A stretch of 64,000 nt of DNA from Fibrobacteria bacterium (GTDB lineage Bacteria; Fibrobacterota; Fibrobacteria; UBA11236; JADFYW01), in the NCBI GenBank assembly GCA_015232855.1, contig JADFYW010000003.1, positions 31,975 through 95,974 of the forward strand. The letters are read 5' to 3'. A program made the position numbers and the translations under genes. The notes beneath the pieces were generated by a model. That model was given only the letters and a program-made list of their open reading frames with translations. It was not told where the DNA came from and did no database searches. Below, piece by piece: positions 36,169 to 45,724 of the stretch (within the stretch, counting starts at the first letter, position 1; every line of letters begins with the position of its first letter).

Positions 36169-37499
36169 GAATAGTATTTATTTTCCTGGTTGCATTATGT
36201 TTTGCCCAGGTTAGTTTTTCCTTCCATGGTCAGGCTGATCTGGTAATTACTTTGCGGGAAAAAAACGGTTCCCAGGAACAGTTTAATAAATTTAAATCTG
36301 AACATCGTTTTGTATCAAAATTTTCAGGACCGATTAACGGCATGGTTCCGATTCGGTTTCCTTCTCATATCAGTCGTAAAGCTGCCCTGATGCGATTACA
36401 GAATGACCCTCGCATTATCCATATTGAACCCGATTACCGGGTATTTGTTCTGGATCGTTTGCCAGATGATCCCTTCGTGAGGCGGCAGTGGGCATTATAT
36501 AACTTGCATGATGGTATAAGGATGGATGTAGGTGCTCCTGAAGCCTGGAAAATTACTAAAGGATCCAGGCGGGTGGTACTTGCTATTATTGATACCGGTA
36601 TCGACTACCTTCATCCTGATTTAAAGGCAAATATGTGGATAAATCAAGATGAATTACCAGGTAATCACCGGGATGATGATGGTAACGGGTATATTGATGA
36701 TGTATATGGATATAATTTTAATGGTGATAACGGAGACCCCATGGATAACTTTATGCATGGTACTTTAGTAGGGAGTCTGGCCGGGGCGGTTACTGATAAT
36801 GGTGTTGGTATCGCAGGGCTTTGTCCCCATGTTTCACTCATGGCGGTGAAAGGGCTCGGAGATACGGGCTTTGGGTATTCTTCAGATCTCATAGCATCTA
36901 TTTATTATGCGGTCGATAATGGGGCTCGAGTGATAAACGCCAGCTGGGGTGGGGGTGGGTATATGTATGCAATGACCAAGGCTCTGGAATATGCTGCCAG
37001 CCATAATGTTATCTTTGTAGCCGCGGCTGGTAATTCCCATCGGGATAATGATACCCGTCCCTTTTACCCTTCTTCCTACACGATGGATAATATTGTTTCT
37101 GTGGGTGCCAGTGATTATCTGGATAGGCCAGCGGGCTTCTCTCATTGGGGTAGGCAATCTGTCGATTTATACGCGCCAGGGCATAATATCGTGGGTGCCA
37201 TTCCTGGAGGAGGCTATATGTTTAATTCTGGCACCTCTCTGGCAGCACCCTATGTGGCCGGAGCCCTTTGTTTATTGGTGGCTATTGCCCCAGAAATAGC
37301 TTACCAGGATTATATAGCTCTTCTCTTAAATTCAATACACAAAATACCACAGTTTGAAAAGCTTTGTGTGAGTGGAGGCAGACTAGATGCCATAGCTCTA
37401 TTGGAAAATAGAAATGTTCTTTTTAAATCGGTTAAAGCAGGAAAAACTTTTCGATCGGTGTTGTCGATTTTAGCAGGTACTTATTATACAGAAGAGTAA
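36162..37499 (+). CDS. Subtilisin-like (S8) serine protease with signal peptide
   Basis: Exported subtilase. Counting from 36162, the triad is D144 (AIIDTGIDYLHPDL), H199 (NFMHGTLVGS) and S359 (NSGTSLAAPYVAGA); the oxyanion Asn is in AAAGNSHRD. Residues about 25-105 are an inhibitor-I9-like propeptide (DLVITL to IHIEPDYRV). The first canonical start, TTG 36252, falls inside the propeptide. The frame upstream stays open and encodes a perfect signal peptide (RIVFIFLVALCFAQ), but with no ATG/GTG/TTG; ATC 36162 lies 8 nt after AAGAGG. So initiation is at a non-standard codon, or the base sequence has an error. It follows the PDZ-CsgG gene with a 7-bp overlap. Confidence 0.88.
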   Translation: MLRIVFIFLVALCFAQVSFSFHGQADLVITLREKNGSQEQFNKFKSEHRFVSKFSGPINGMVPIRFPSHISRKAALMRLQNDPRIIHIEPDYRVFVLDRLPDDPFVRRQWALYNLHDGIRMDVGAPEAWKITKGSRRVVLAIIDTGIDYLHPDLKANMWINQDELPGNHRDDDGNGYIDDVYGYNFNGDNGDPMDNFMHGTLVGSLAGAVTDNGVGIAGLCPHVSLMAVKGLGDTGFGYSSDLIASIYYAVDNGARVINASWGGGGYMYAMTKALEYAASHNVIFVAAAGNSHRDNDTRPFYPSSYTMDNIVSVGASDYLDRPAGFSHWGRQSVDLYAPGHNIVGAIPGGGYMFNSGTSLAAPYVAGALCLLVAIAPEIAYQDYIALLLNSIHKIPQFEKLCVSGGRLDAIALLENRNVLFKSVKAGKTFRSVLSILAGTYYTEE

Positions 37500-37514
37500 A
37501 GAAGGAGTACAATT

Positions 37515-38861
37515 ATGATTTTAAGAATAACACTCATACTTTTTGTAACGAGCCTTTTACAGGCCCAACCGCAGAAGGATATCAAGTTTTATAATCTTGA
37601 AAAAGAGTATGCTGAAACGGCCACCTTTGTGTACCAGGTTCAAAATGCACAGGCCCTTGAACTTAAACAGATTATAACAGGGATGTTGTCTATATATGGT
37701 TCCCTTTACGTAAATGAAAAGACGAATACCATATATATTACGGATGTGGAAAAAAAGCTTGATAACCTCAAACAAGTACTTCCTGGTCTTGATGTTAAGG
37801 ACTTGAAGGCGGGAAACAATCTTGTCTCGCGCCTGATATATCTCAAACATGAAAAATTAACAGATGTTATCGATATCATTCGTCACAAACTGTCTCCAGA
37901 TGGAAAAACCTATGCGGTACCTAATTTAAATGCTCTGGTTGTTACAGATGTTTCAAGTAAAATTGATGAATTGGAAGACTTGCTTAACTTGATAGATGTA
38001 CCTTCAGCACACATTTCTCTTGAGATTACAATTATCGAGTTTAATAATGAAGACTTTTCACGACTGGGAATTAATGTGTTTAACTGGCTACAAGGTTTGA
38101 ATATGGGTATCAATGCCGGCATGGGTGGTCCTGGTGACTATAGTGCTGGCATCACCGCTGGCCCCAAATATGCTAACAGTCGAAATGAAACATATACTGG
38201 TGCAACCAGTGTTACTGATAACATCGCAGGCAGTACGGTAAGTACAAGCAATGCGGCAACATTAAGTGGAAAAAGGTTCTCTCTTGACGCTGGATTAAAT
38301 ATCAGTGACCTTGCTTCTTTTATTAGTGAAAATGCTGATGGGAGTGTACTTGCCAGTACCAGGCTCATTACACGTAACAATAAATACGCTGAAATCAATT
38401 CTCTTGAGCGAATTCCTTATCGAAGAACTATGGGCGAATCAGGACATCTCGATCCTGGAAATAATATCGTAGCAGCGGGTATTTCTTTAAAAGTTACTCC
38501 TACTCTCCAACAAGACAGTCTCATTCATCTGGATGTAATGCCTGTTGTTTCAGACCTTACCGGATGGAGTCCTCATGGTATGCCAATTATTTTTGAGCGA
38601 AGCTTAAATACCGAGGTAAAAGTAAAGAACAACCATATTTTTGTGTTGGGTGGTTTGAAAAAACGGGAATTGGTTACTTCCATTCAGGGGGTTCCTTTTT
38701 TCAAAGACATTCCTCTTTTGGGATATCTTTTTTCGGTTAAGCGAAAGGTTGTCCTGGAACGTGAAATTATGATTTTTATAAAGCCGTCAACCACCGTTAG
38801 TGCCGCTCTTTCTGAGAAAAGTTTTATGCGTCTTAAAGAAAAATATGAAAAAATAAAATAA
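37515..38861 (+). CDS. Secretin (type II/III secretion family), orphan
   Basis: 448 residues with a signal peptide 1-18 (ending LQAQ). Two secretin N-domains (about 40-95 and 105-165, each ending VxxLPGLDV / LLNLIDVPSAH), then the secretin core with ASTRLITRNNKYAEI, VTPTLQQDSLIHLDVMPVVSD and the C-terminal VLGGLKKRELVTSIQGVPFFKDIPLLGYLF signature. This forms a gated outer-membrane ring in type II secretion, pili or phage export. No GspE, GspF, pilin or prepilin peptidase is nearby, so its partners may be the OMP, PDZ-CsgG lipoprotein and protease just upstream (15 bp gap). Confidence 0.9.
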   Translation: MILRITLILFVTSLLQAQPQKDIKFYNLEKEYAETATFVYQVQNAQALELKQIITGMLSIYGSLYVNEKTNTIYITDVEKKLDNLKQVLPGLDVKDLKAGNNLVSRLIYLKHEKLTDVIDIIRHKLSPDGKTYAVPNLNALVVTDVSSKIDELEDLLNLIDVPSAHISLEITIIEFNNEDFSRLGINVFNWLQGLNMGINAGMGGPGDYSAGITAGPKYANSRNETYTGATSVTDNIAGSTVSTSNAATLSGKRFSLDAGLNISDLASFISENADGSVLASTRLITRNNKYAEINSLERIPYRRTMGESGHLDPGNNIVAAGISLKVTPTLQQDSLIHLDVMPVVSDLTGWSPHGMPIIFERSLNTEVKVKNNHIFVLGGLKKRELVTSIQGVPFFKDIPLLGYLFSVKRKVVLEREIMIFIKPSTTVSAALSEKSFMRLKEKYEKIK

Positions 38862-38870
38862 GGAGGAATT

Positions 38871-39407
38871 ATGGAATTTCTTGAATTAGTTAAATTACGT
38901 CGGTCTATCCGAAAATATCATAATAAAGCCATTGAAAAAAAGAAGTTGGAATATGTGCTGGAAGCAGGCCGGCAGGCTCCATCGGCAGTTAATTTCCAAC
39001 CCTGGCATTTTCTGGTGATTAAAAATACCGGATTATTAAAAAAAGTAAAAGCGACCTATGGTAAAAAATGGATTGATTCTGCTCCGATGGTGCTTGTCAT
39101 TTGTGGGGACCATAGCCAGTCCTGGCGCCGGGGAGATGGAAAAGATCATTGTAATATTGATGTTGCTATTGCAATTGACCATATAACGTTGGCTGCGGCT
39201 GAGCAAGGGCTGGGAACCTGCTGGGTTTGTAAGTTTAATGTAATGGATTGTAGTGAACTCCTGAAGCTTCCCTCCCACATTGAGCCTGTGGCATTGTTAC
39301 CAATTGGCTACCCGGCCGAAAACGGCAATCCTAAGCGCCATAATAAACGAAAAAAAATGGATGAAATTGTTCAGTGGAATGGGTTTAAATCCGTAGATAA
39401 GAAGTAA
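38871..39407 (+). CDS. Nitroreductase-family flavoprotein
   Basis: 178-residue FMN-dependent reductase: RRSIRKY near the N-terminus binds FMN phosphate; APSAVNFQPWHFLVI and AAEQGLGTCWVCKFN are the other flavin-site blocks. Substrate unknown (nitro-aromatic, quinone or flavin). Start ATG 38871 is preceded by AAGGAGGAATT, a very strong ribosome site. It may be co-transcribed with the secretin (9 bp gap), but a common role is doubtful. Confidence 0.9.
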   Translation: MEFLELVKLRRSIRKYHNKAIEKKKLEYVLEAGRQAPSAVNFQPWHFLVIKNTGLLKKVKATYGKKWIDSAPMVLVICGDHSQSWRRGDGKDHCNIDVAIAIDHITLAAAEQGLGTCWVCKFNVMDCSELLKLPSHIEPVALLPIGYPAENGNPKRHNKRKKMDEIVQWNGFKSVDKK

Positions 39408-39472
39408 GGGTCGTGTATTAAACCCAGGAACAATAATTAATAGGTGTATTTGCCAGAAATATGGATGATGTA

Positions 39473-41557
39473 TTAATCAACTGCCCATTTTTTTCGTAAT
39501 GCCCAGTAGGCGGTCATCAAAAGAACAATCAGTAAAAACATGATTTTGCGGTTGTAAAGAGGCGTTCGTTTTTCTTTGAGTTCTTTGATTTCTCCAGCTG
39601 AAAATTCAGGATAGCTGAGAACTAAACTATCCTTTTGAAATTGAGCGTCCAGAATGCTCCCTCCAGAGCTATTTGCGATTTTAGCCAAAGTGCTTCGGTC
39701 AAACCCGATGCGGCCTAGTTCAAGTTGCAGTTTAGAGTGTACGGTAATGCTATCTGACCATAGTGTTGTTTGGGCGAATTGTACCTTAATTGCATATTTC
39801 CCTTGTGGCAAGAAAATGTTATGGGCTTCTAATAATAATTCCTCCTGGTTATTATTTTTATTTTTTAAACTAAAGCTTTTTGTGGAATCGGAATTTTGGA
39901 TGACTAACTGGAATTGGTTTTGGGTAGAAGATGATGTTAGTCTTTTCTTAATAGCAAAACTAAATGCTATATTATCATATATCATCGCAGGGTAAAATAC
40001 TGATACATCATTCTTTTGCTCGTTTGTATATTCTGCTACTCCCTGGATGATGGATTTTATTTGTTCTTTTACTTGATAGGGCTCATTAGGCAAAAACATT
40101 TTTTTCCAAAACCCGGTTAACATGATTCTGAAAAAACTAAGAGAGTCTTTCCCTGATTTTGAGAAAAGACAAGCACGGTTCCCCTCTTGTTCAATGGAAA
40201 TCAGACAATTTTGATTGTTCGATACCTCAGGAAGTTTAATTTGTTGTTCTGTAATATTATCTAAAGAGAGCCCTGAGTTAGTGAAATAATTACGCACTAT
40301 GGGAGCAAATCGAAAAAAACCACCGGCATTGGTTCGGGCACTGTATCCTGTGGTGAAAATTTCCTGACTTATTTTTCCATAAGGGCCATACACAACTATT
40401 TGTAGCCCCTTTTTCTTCAATAGTACTAATGATTTCAAGTGCCTTTTCAGTACGCTCACAGGGAGCCATAGCTGAGATCCAGACAGTTGTTCCTTTTTTA
40501 AAAGATATGTGATAGTAACCATTCCAACACGGAACTCTGTTATTTTACGCAGAATGTCGATGGTCCACTTTTCGTCCATTGATTGAATGCTATGTTTGAG
40601 AAAAAAGATATATGGTTTAGTAGCAGCAGTTTCAACACTTACACGTAGTGTGTCGTTAAAAGGATTAGAGTTTCCCCTTTCTCTGGAAAGCGCAACGTTT
40701 AAATTTTTGGAACTTAACCTTCCCTGGATGTTTTTAGGTATGGATATACGAGCTATACAACGTTCGGCATCTTTAGAATTTGTGCATTGAGCCAGTAAAA
40801 CTTTTTGATAGATAACAGAATGATTATCTATGAAATTTGCGGTAATGGGTTCTTTTGGATTTCCGTAATTTGTCCAGGTTAATTCTGCAGTGCAGAATTT
40901 TTTGGTACCTGACAAGTTGTTTTCACACCCGGAAAAACCAACTTCCTCTATCTGAATGTCTCTAAAAGAGTCTGCAGAAATTAAAGCCGGGAACACGGCT
41001 GAATTTAGTATAGGAATACCACCTAGACTGTTATTTTTAGTATTGCGTCCATCTGAAAAAAGAAAAATACCCTGTATATTTTTCACTTGTAAAGAGTCGT
41101 TTACGTATCGGGTTAAAGTATGAAGATCTGTAAGTGAGCTCTGGGCTATTTTTTGATTATCAGAAAGTGAAAAATTGCCAGATGAATTCATCAATTTAGT
41201 TTTTTCATCAAAAACCATTTCCAGCATCTGGAATCCTTTTTTCTGGTAATGGCTGAAAAGCCTATCTTTCAAAGTTTTGTATTTTTCCGAAAGTTTTAGA
41301 TACTTCCCACCCTGAAAGCTTCCACTTATATCCTCTGCAATGATTATTTTGGGATGGTGGAAATGTACAGATTTAACCACAAGTTCTGGGGTTGCTAATT
41401 GAAATACCAGTAAAAAAAAAGCAAAAAACTGGATAAAAATGAGAAAAAATGCTCTTTTCTGGCTTCCAGGCAAAATGGTCTTAAATTGAAACCAAATTAA
41501 TATCAAGCCGGATAAGAATAAAACTCCGAGCCACCAACTGAAATCAAAATTTATCAT
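39473..41557 (-). CDS. Large membrane protein, VWA/BatA-like
   Basis: 694 residues. Two N-terminal helices (about 7-25 and 37-57) precede a domain starting IIIAEDISGSFQG, which has the DxSxS MIDAS pattern of von Willebrand A domains, and FLFSDGRNT supplies the further VWA block. A long middle region (about 200-630) is not recognised; a C-terminal helix (MFLLIVLLMTAYWAL) ends the protein. This layout matches large BatA/DUF1355-like membrane proteins of unknown function often found in Bacteroidota-like genomes. It lies alone, divergent from the isomerase gene across 158 bp. Confidence 0.7.
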   Translation of the reverse strand: MINFDFSWWLGVLFLSGLILIWFQFKTILPGSQKRAFFLIFIQFFAFFLLVFQLATPELVVKSVHFHHPKIIIAEDISGSFQGGKYLKLSEKYKTLKDRLFSHYQKKGFQMLEMVFDEKTKLMNSSGNFSLSDNQKIAQSSLTDLHTLTRYVNDSLQVKNIQGIFLFSDGRNTKNNSLGGIPILNSAVFPALISADSFRDIQIEEVGFSGCENNLSGTKKFCTAELTWTNYGNPKEPITANFIDNHSVIYQKVLLAQCTNSKDAERCIARISIPKNIQGRLSSKNLNVALSRERGNSNPFNDTLRVSVETAATKPYIFFLKHSIQSMDEKWTIDILRKITEFRVGMVTITYLLKKEQLSGSQLWLPVSVLKRHLKSLVLLKKKGLQIVVYGPYGKISQEIFTTGYSARTNAGGFFRFAPIVRNYFTNSGLSLDNITEQQIKLPEVSNNQNCLISIEQEGNRACLFSKSGKDSLSFFRIMLTGFWKKMFLPNEPYQVKEQIKSIIQGVAEYTNEQKNDVSVFYPAMIYDNIAFSFAIKKRLTSSSTQNQFQLVIQNSDSTKSFSLKNKNNNQEELLLEAHNIFLPQGKYAIKVQFAQTTLWSDSITVHSKLQLELGRIGFDRSTLAKIANSSGGSILDAQFQKDSLVLSYPEFSAGEIKELKEKRTPLYNRKIMFLLIVLLMTAYWALRKKWAVD

Positions 41558-41715
41558 GATTAGGTACTTTGATTAACAAAGTAAAATATTTAATGAAATA
41601 AATGTTCTGATTTTTCTGTCTGTTTCCGAAAAAGGGCTTTAAATACTTGCACTTTAGGCTCATCAATGGTAATTTTACGCTTTTATTCCCAATTTTATTA
41701 TCGGAGATTATATCC

Positions 41716-43554
41716 ATGGTAATGGTAAGTATTGTAAAGAACGCTAAGTATGTCATTTTTTCTTTTGGTATCCTTCTTGTGTTAGGCCTCGTTTTTATGG
41801 GGAATTTCAATAATCTGGACGGAAAGGTAGCTACAAATATAGGTAAGGTAGATGACATTAATATTTCGCTGGAAGAGTTTCGTCAGGAACTTAATAACTA
41901 TCAACAGCAAGAAAAAGAGTCGTCAGGGACGATGCCCGATGGCCTTAAACTGGCACAAATGCGTAAAACTTTGTTTGACTATAAAGTTAAAAACATAATA
42001 ATGCGCCAGTTAATGACGAATTATGGTCTTTATGCCAGTGCTGCGGAAATGTGGGACTTTCTTGAAAAAAATCCGGATCCGATGGTACAAAAAGATACAT
42101 CATTTCAGACGAATGGTGTTTTTGATGCGAATAAATACCTTGAATGGATTCATAACGAGTCTGTAATTGATCATCCCTTTATGCGTTACATGGAAAATAG
42201 AATGGCCGGAGGGATTGTACCTGAGATGCAACTAAAACACCTGTCCAGATCTCAGGTTCACAATACTTCTTTAGAGGCTGCATATACCGAATATATTCGT
42301 CAGTCAAAAGGAAAGTTTTATTTTTACAAGATGGCTTTAGATTCTTTTCCGGTGGATAGTAATCAGGTAACTGAAGAAGAAATAAAAGCTTATTTTAAAG
42401 CAAACCCAGATAGTTTCTACTCAGAAAAGGCCTCAGCACAGTTAGGTTACATCAAGATTACTATAGAACCTTCAAGCAGAGATAGTTTGATGTCACTTGA
42501 GATTGTTGAAGATTTACGAGAAAGAGTAGTAATGGATAGTAATTTTGAAGAAGTAGCTATTAGCTATTCAGATGATCAAACCAGTGCTGAAAATGGTGGA
42601 TCATTGGGGGGGCCTAAAACAAGGGAAAGTTGGGTGCCATCATTTTCTGCGGCTGCATTCAAACTAAAACCTGGGGAAATATCCTCTCCTGTACTTACCC
42701 GGTTTGGTTATCATCTTATAAAATGTAATGCTGTAGAATATTCTAAGGAAAATGCTGACAGTGTTGAAAAAGTGGATGTCAGCCATATCCTCATCAAAAT
42801 TGGTCCGACTCCGGAGACTGTGGACTCTATTTCAACTCAACTGGAAGAAATTAAAAAAGCAATGGTAGCATCTCCTGATTTGAAACAAGTCGCAATTGAG
42901 CATAACCTCGAGTACCATACAACGCCTGTATTTTATAAGTGGGATTTTTCACCGCTTGGTGTACCCAATTACATCGCAGGTATTCATTCTTTTGCTTTTG
43001 ATCCGAACAGTGAAAATGAACAAATTTCAGAAATTTTGCAAAATGAACAAGGCGTATATTTATTTGAAAAAATTGGTGTCTATTCTCCTGGCAGAAATTT
43101 TGAACAGGCTTCTGGTGAAATTAAAAAGAAACTAATCAGACAAAAAAAGATTGAATTAGCCCAAAAAGAGATGGAAGTGCTTACTTCTGCCCTTTCATCC
43201 TTAAACAATGATTCTCTTCCTGTAAAATTGGGCAGAGCAATTTTGGATTCTACAGATCAAATTTCACCGAGTTCCTGGATAGCAGGCCTTGGATTTGATG
43301 AGCTTGCTGTTTATGATTTGTTTAATCAACAGGAAGGTGTGTGGGGGCCTGTACGTATCTCCAGTGATGCTGTATTTGTGGGTAAGGTTACCAATAAAAT
43401 GATACCAGATATAAATAAAATTTTAGAAGGTGAATTACGTCGTCAGCCGAAAGAAAACGATAATCAAATAGCTGTTCTGCATGAAAAGTGGATGAAATCA
43501 TTGCAGGAACAGGCTGACGTTGAAAATAATCTGGATATGGTTTACCGTAACTAA
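41716..43554 (+). CDS. Peptidyl-prolyl isomerase, PpiD/SurA-like
   Basis: 612 residues: an N-terminal membrane anchor (about 9-30, YVIFSFGILLVLGLVFM), a SurA_N-type chaperone region, then parvulin PpiC domain(s), the clearest at about 240-345 (DDQTSAENGGSLGGPK, AAFKLKPGEISSPVLTRFGYHLIKC) and a second weaker region starting VSHILIKIG. A periplasmic folding helper anchored in the inner membrane, like PpiD. ATG 41716 has GGAG 9 nt upstream; the longer frame from 41647 begins with TTG. Its stop touches the convergent Cys-cluster gene. Confidence 0.88.
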   Translation: MVMVSIVKNAKYVIFSFGILLVLGLVFMGNFNNLDGKVATNIGKVDDINISLEEFRQELNNYQQQEKESSGTMPDGLKLAQMRKTLFDYKVKNIIMRQLMTNYGLYASAAEMWDFLEKNPDPMVQKDTSFQTNGVFDANKYLEWIHNESVIDHPFMRYMENRMAGGIVPEMQLKHLSRSQVHNTSLEAAYTEYIRQSKGKFYFYKMALDSFPVDSNQVTEEEIKAYFKANPDSFYSEKASAQLGYIKITIEPSSRDSLMSLEIVEDLRERVVMDSNFEEVAISYSDDQTSAENGGSLGGPKTRESWVPSFSAAAFKLKPGEISSPVLTRFGYHLIKCNAVEYSKENADSVEKVDVSHILIKIGPTPETVDSISTQLEEIKKAMVASPDLKQVAIEHNLEYHTTPVFYKWDFSPLGVPNYIAGIHSFAFDPNSENEQISEILQNEQGVYLFEKIGVYSPGRNFEQASGEIKKKLIRQKKIELAQKEMEVLTSALSSLNNDSLPVKLGRAILDSTDQISPSSWIAGLGFDELAVYDLFNQQEGVWGPVRISSDAVFVGKVTNKMIPDINKILEGELRRQPKENDNQIAVLHEKWMKSLQEQADVENNLDMVYRN

Positions 43555-44342
43555 TTCGTATCTGAAATTTTCTTTTCTATCCAGTCACACTGTTCATTAA
43601 AATAACTGCCAGTTGTTGGGTATCCTGTTTTTAATTTTTTCAGACTTGCTTCTACACCTGTTTTATCTCCTAAATCAATACACAATTTCAGGAGTGTAAT
43701 GGTGTCAATTTTTTCTTTAATCTCTGAATGCGGGGAGTAAAGAAAGTCATAACTCTTATAGGGTATAGACCCTCTAAGAACTTGCTGGTATTGCGAAAGG
43801 GTATCCTGTGTAATGTCATCGATAAAAAGAATATCAAGCCAGCATTCAATATTAAGACCAACAATATGAAAAAAATCTTCGCTGTATTCAGGTATAATTT
43901 CTTGGTTAAGCTTTAAAAGTTTGTTTAACCAGCCATTCACTCTTTCCACATGGACTTTAGGGAGAAGCCCCTGTTCCATTATTGTGCAATTCTCCATATT
44001 GGTTACTCCAAGCTCTTCAATAACCGGAAGCCCATGTAGGCGACAGGCCATTCCCCGGCCAAGGTGTATGGTACAGAACCCATTATCACCCTGAAATCGG
44101 CAGTGCAAATTGCCTTCAAATTGAGTATTGGGTAGTGTTCTTTTCGTTAAAAAATTAAGAACCTCTTCCTTGCTGCATTGAGCATAAAGAAAGCGCATAA
44201 GAAAAATGAATTCAATTAACGTGATATTTGGGGATACACAACAACCCATACAGCCTGAAATACAGGGAACTCCAGGAATTTTATCATAAATAAGCTGTAA
44301 TTCTTCAAAATTTATCTTATTTATTTCTATAGATGGGCTCAT
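43551..44342 (-). CDS. YkgJ-family cysteine-cluster protein
   Basis: 263 residues. The Cys pattern CISGCMGCC near the N-terminus, CRFQGDNGFCTIH and CRLHG further on is that of the YkgJ/UPF0153 putative Zn- or FeS-binding family. The C-terminal half (about 130-263) is helical and not recognised. No neighbours suggest a role. The 3' end overlaps the isomerase stop by 4 bp. Confidence 0.8.
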   Translation of the reverse strand: MSPSIEINKINFEELQLIYDKIPGVPCISGCMGCCVSPNITLIEFIFLMRFLYAQCSKEEVLNFLTKRTLPNTQFEGNLHCRFQGDNGFCTIHLGRGMACRLHGLPVIEELGVTNMENCTIMEQGLLPKVHVERVNGWLNKLLKLNQEIIPEYSEDFFHIVGLNIECWLDILFIDDITQDTLSQYQQVLRGSIPYKSYDFLYSPHSEIKEKIDTITLLKLCIDLGDKTGVEASLKKLKTGYPTTGSYFNEQCDWIEKKISDTN

Positions 44343-44514
44343 TTTTTTAAAATTTTAAATTATTATTATGTTTTTAGTATAATATAAAATGAAAATGTGG
44401 AAACTTTCCTTTTTTAAAGCCTAAAAAATAATTTGTCTAAAAGATCCTTTTTAAAAAAAAGTCCTTTTTTTCTTGTTTCTTTAGTTAACTCATAATAAAA
44501 TGTGAATACCAAGA

Positions 44515-45579
44515 ATGGAAGACAGTTATCAGAATAGCACAATCCTTATCGTTGATGATGAAGAGTCGATCTGCGATATCATTAGCGATTATTTAGAATT
44601 GCGTGAGTTTAAATGCTTGACCGCCAATTCAGTTGAAGAAGCGGAAAAAGTCCTCAAAATGTCGGATGTTGACTGTATAGTCTCTGACATTAAAATGCCA
44701 CGGAAGTCCGGCCTTGATTTACTTAAAATTGTGATGAAAGAATGGCCTGATATCGCAGTTATTTTAATAACAGGGCATGGTGAAATTAATACTGCTGTTT
44801 CGGCGATGCAGGGCGGCGCATATGACTTTATTTTAAAACCCATTCAACTAGAACACATAACAAAAAGTGTTCACAATGCATTGGAAAAAAAGAAGCTTAA
44901 AAAAGAATTAAAAAATTACCAAAAAAATCTTGAGGATTTGGTTGAAAAAAGAACAACTCAAATAACAAGTACACTTAAAGCTCTTAAAAGTTCTCATCTC
45001 GAAACCATTAATATCTTGGCCAATGCAGCAGAATTTAGAGACGATGAGACTGGAAGTCATGTATTGCGTATTAGTAAATATTGTGAGATTTTAGCCAGGG
45101 GCCTTAACTTATCAAAAGAGCAGATTTGGATGATAACGAAAGCAAGTCCATTGCATGATATTGGTAAAATTGGGATTCCCGACTCAATACTTCTTAAACC
45201 AGCACCACTTACCAGTGCAGAATTTGAGATAATGAAAACTCATGCTGGAATAGGTAAAGAGATACTTAAAAATACAAAGTCAAATCTTCTTAAAATTGCA
45301 GAACAAATTGCCAGTCATCATCATGAAAAGTGGGATGGTACAGGTTATCCAAATGGTGTGAGTGGTGATGACATCTCAATCCCAGGGCGTATTACTGCAG
45401 TAGCAGATGTGTTTGATGCCTTAACGATGAAACGTTGTTATAAACCAGCATTTTCCATAGAAAAGTCGGTGGAGATTATGCGTCAGGGCCGGGCCTCCCA
45501 TTTTGATCCCAGGATTATTGATGTTTTTATCAATAAACTGGATGAGATCAACGCGGTGTACGAAACCTATCGCGACTAG
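44515..45579 (+). CDS. Response regulator with HD-GYP phosphodiesterase domain
   Basis: 354 residues: receiver domain (phospho-acceptor D58, CIVSDIKMP), a coiled-coil linker (about 125-160), and an HD-GYP domain with H214-D215 (SPLHDIGKIGIP), HHHEKWDGTGYP (GYP at 277-279) and ITAVADVFDALT. It should hydrolyse cyclic di-GMP (or a related dinucleotide) in response to a cognate kinase. No kinase is next to it. Upstream 172 bp are very AT-rich (TATAATAT near 44379). Confidence 0.93.
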   Translation: MEDSYQNSTILIVDDEESICDIISDYLELREFKCLTANSVEEAEKVLKMSDVDCIVSDIKMPRKSGLDLLKIVMKEWPDIAVILITGHGEINTAVSAMQGGAYDFILKPIQLEHITKSVHNALEKKKLKKELKNYQKNLEDLVEKRTTQITSTLKALKSSHLETINILANAAEFRDDETGSHVLRISKYCEILARGLNLSKEQIWMITKASPLHDIGKIGIPDSILLKPAPLTSAEFEIMKTHAGIGKEILKNTKSNLLKIAEQIASHHHEKWDGTGYPNGVSGDDISIPGRITAVADVFDALTMKRCYKPAFSIEKSVEIMRQGRASHFDPRIIDVFINKLDEINAVYETYRD

Positions 45580-45618
45580 TTCCAAAAAAAATAATACTAT
45601 TGGCAGATTCGCCCATTT

Positions 45619-45646
45619 TTAAATAATGTGAAGCAACATTATTTAA
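45619..45646. terminator. Inverted repeat after the HD-GYP gene
   Basis: TTAAATAATGT (45619-45629) and ACATTATTTAA (45636-45646) are perfect 11-bp arms with a 6-nt loop. It lies 40 bp after the HD-GYP stop, AT-rich; a weak transcription end or mRNA-stabilising hairpin. Confidence 0.5.
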
Positions 45647-45688
45647 CTTCTGAAATCAAGATTTTGAAATGAATTCCATTTATCCTAC

Positions 45689-45721
45689 GAACCACAATGC
45701 GCTTTCAGTACATTGTGGTTC
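45689..45721. terminator. Inverted repeat after the beta-helix gene
   Basis: GAACCACAATG (45689-45699) and CATTGTGGTTC (45711-45721) form a perfect 11-bp stem with an 11-nt loop, 4 bp beyond the stop of the giant minus-strand gene. No T tract follows, so it may protect the 3' end rather than end transcription by itself. Confidence 0.55.
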
Positions 45722-45724
45722 AGT

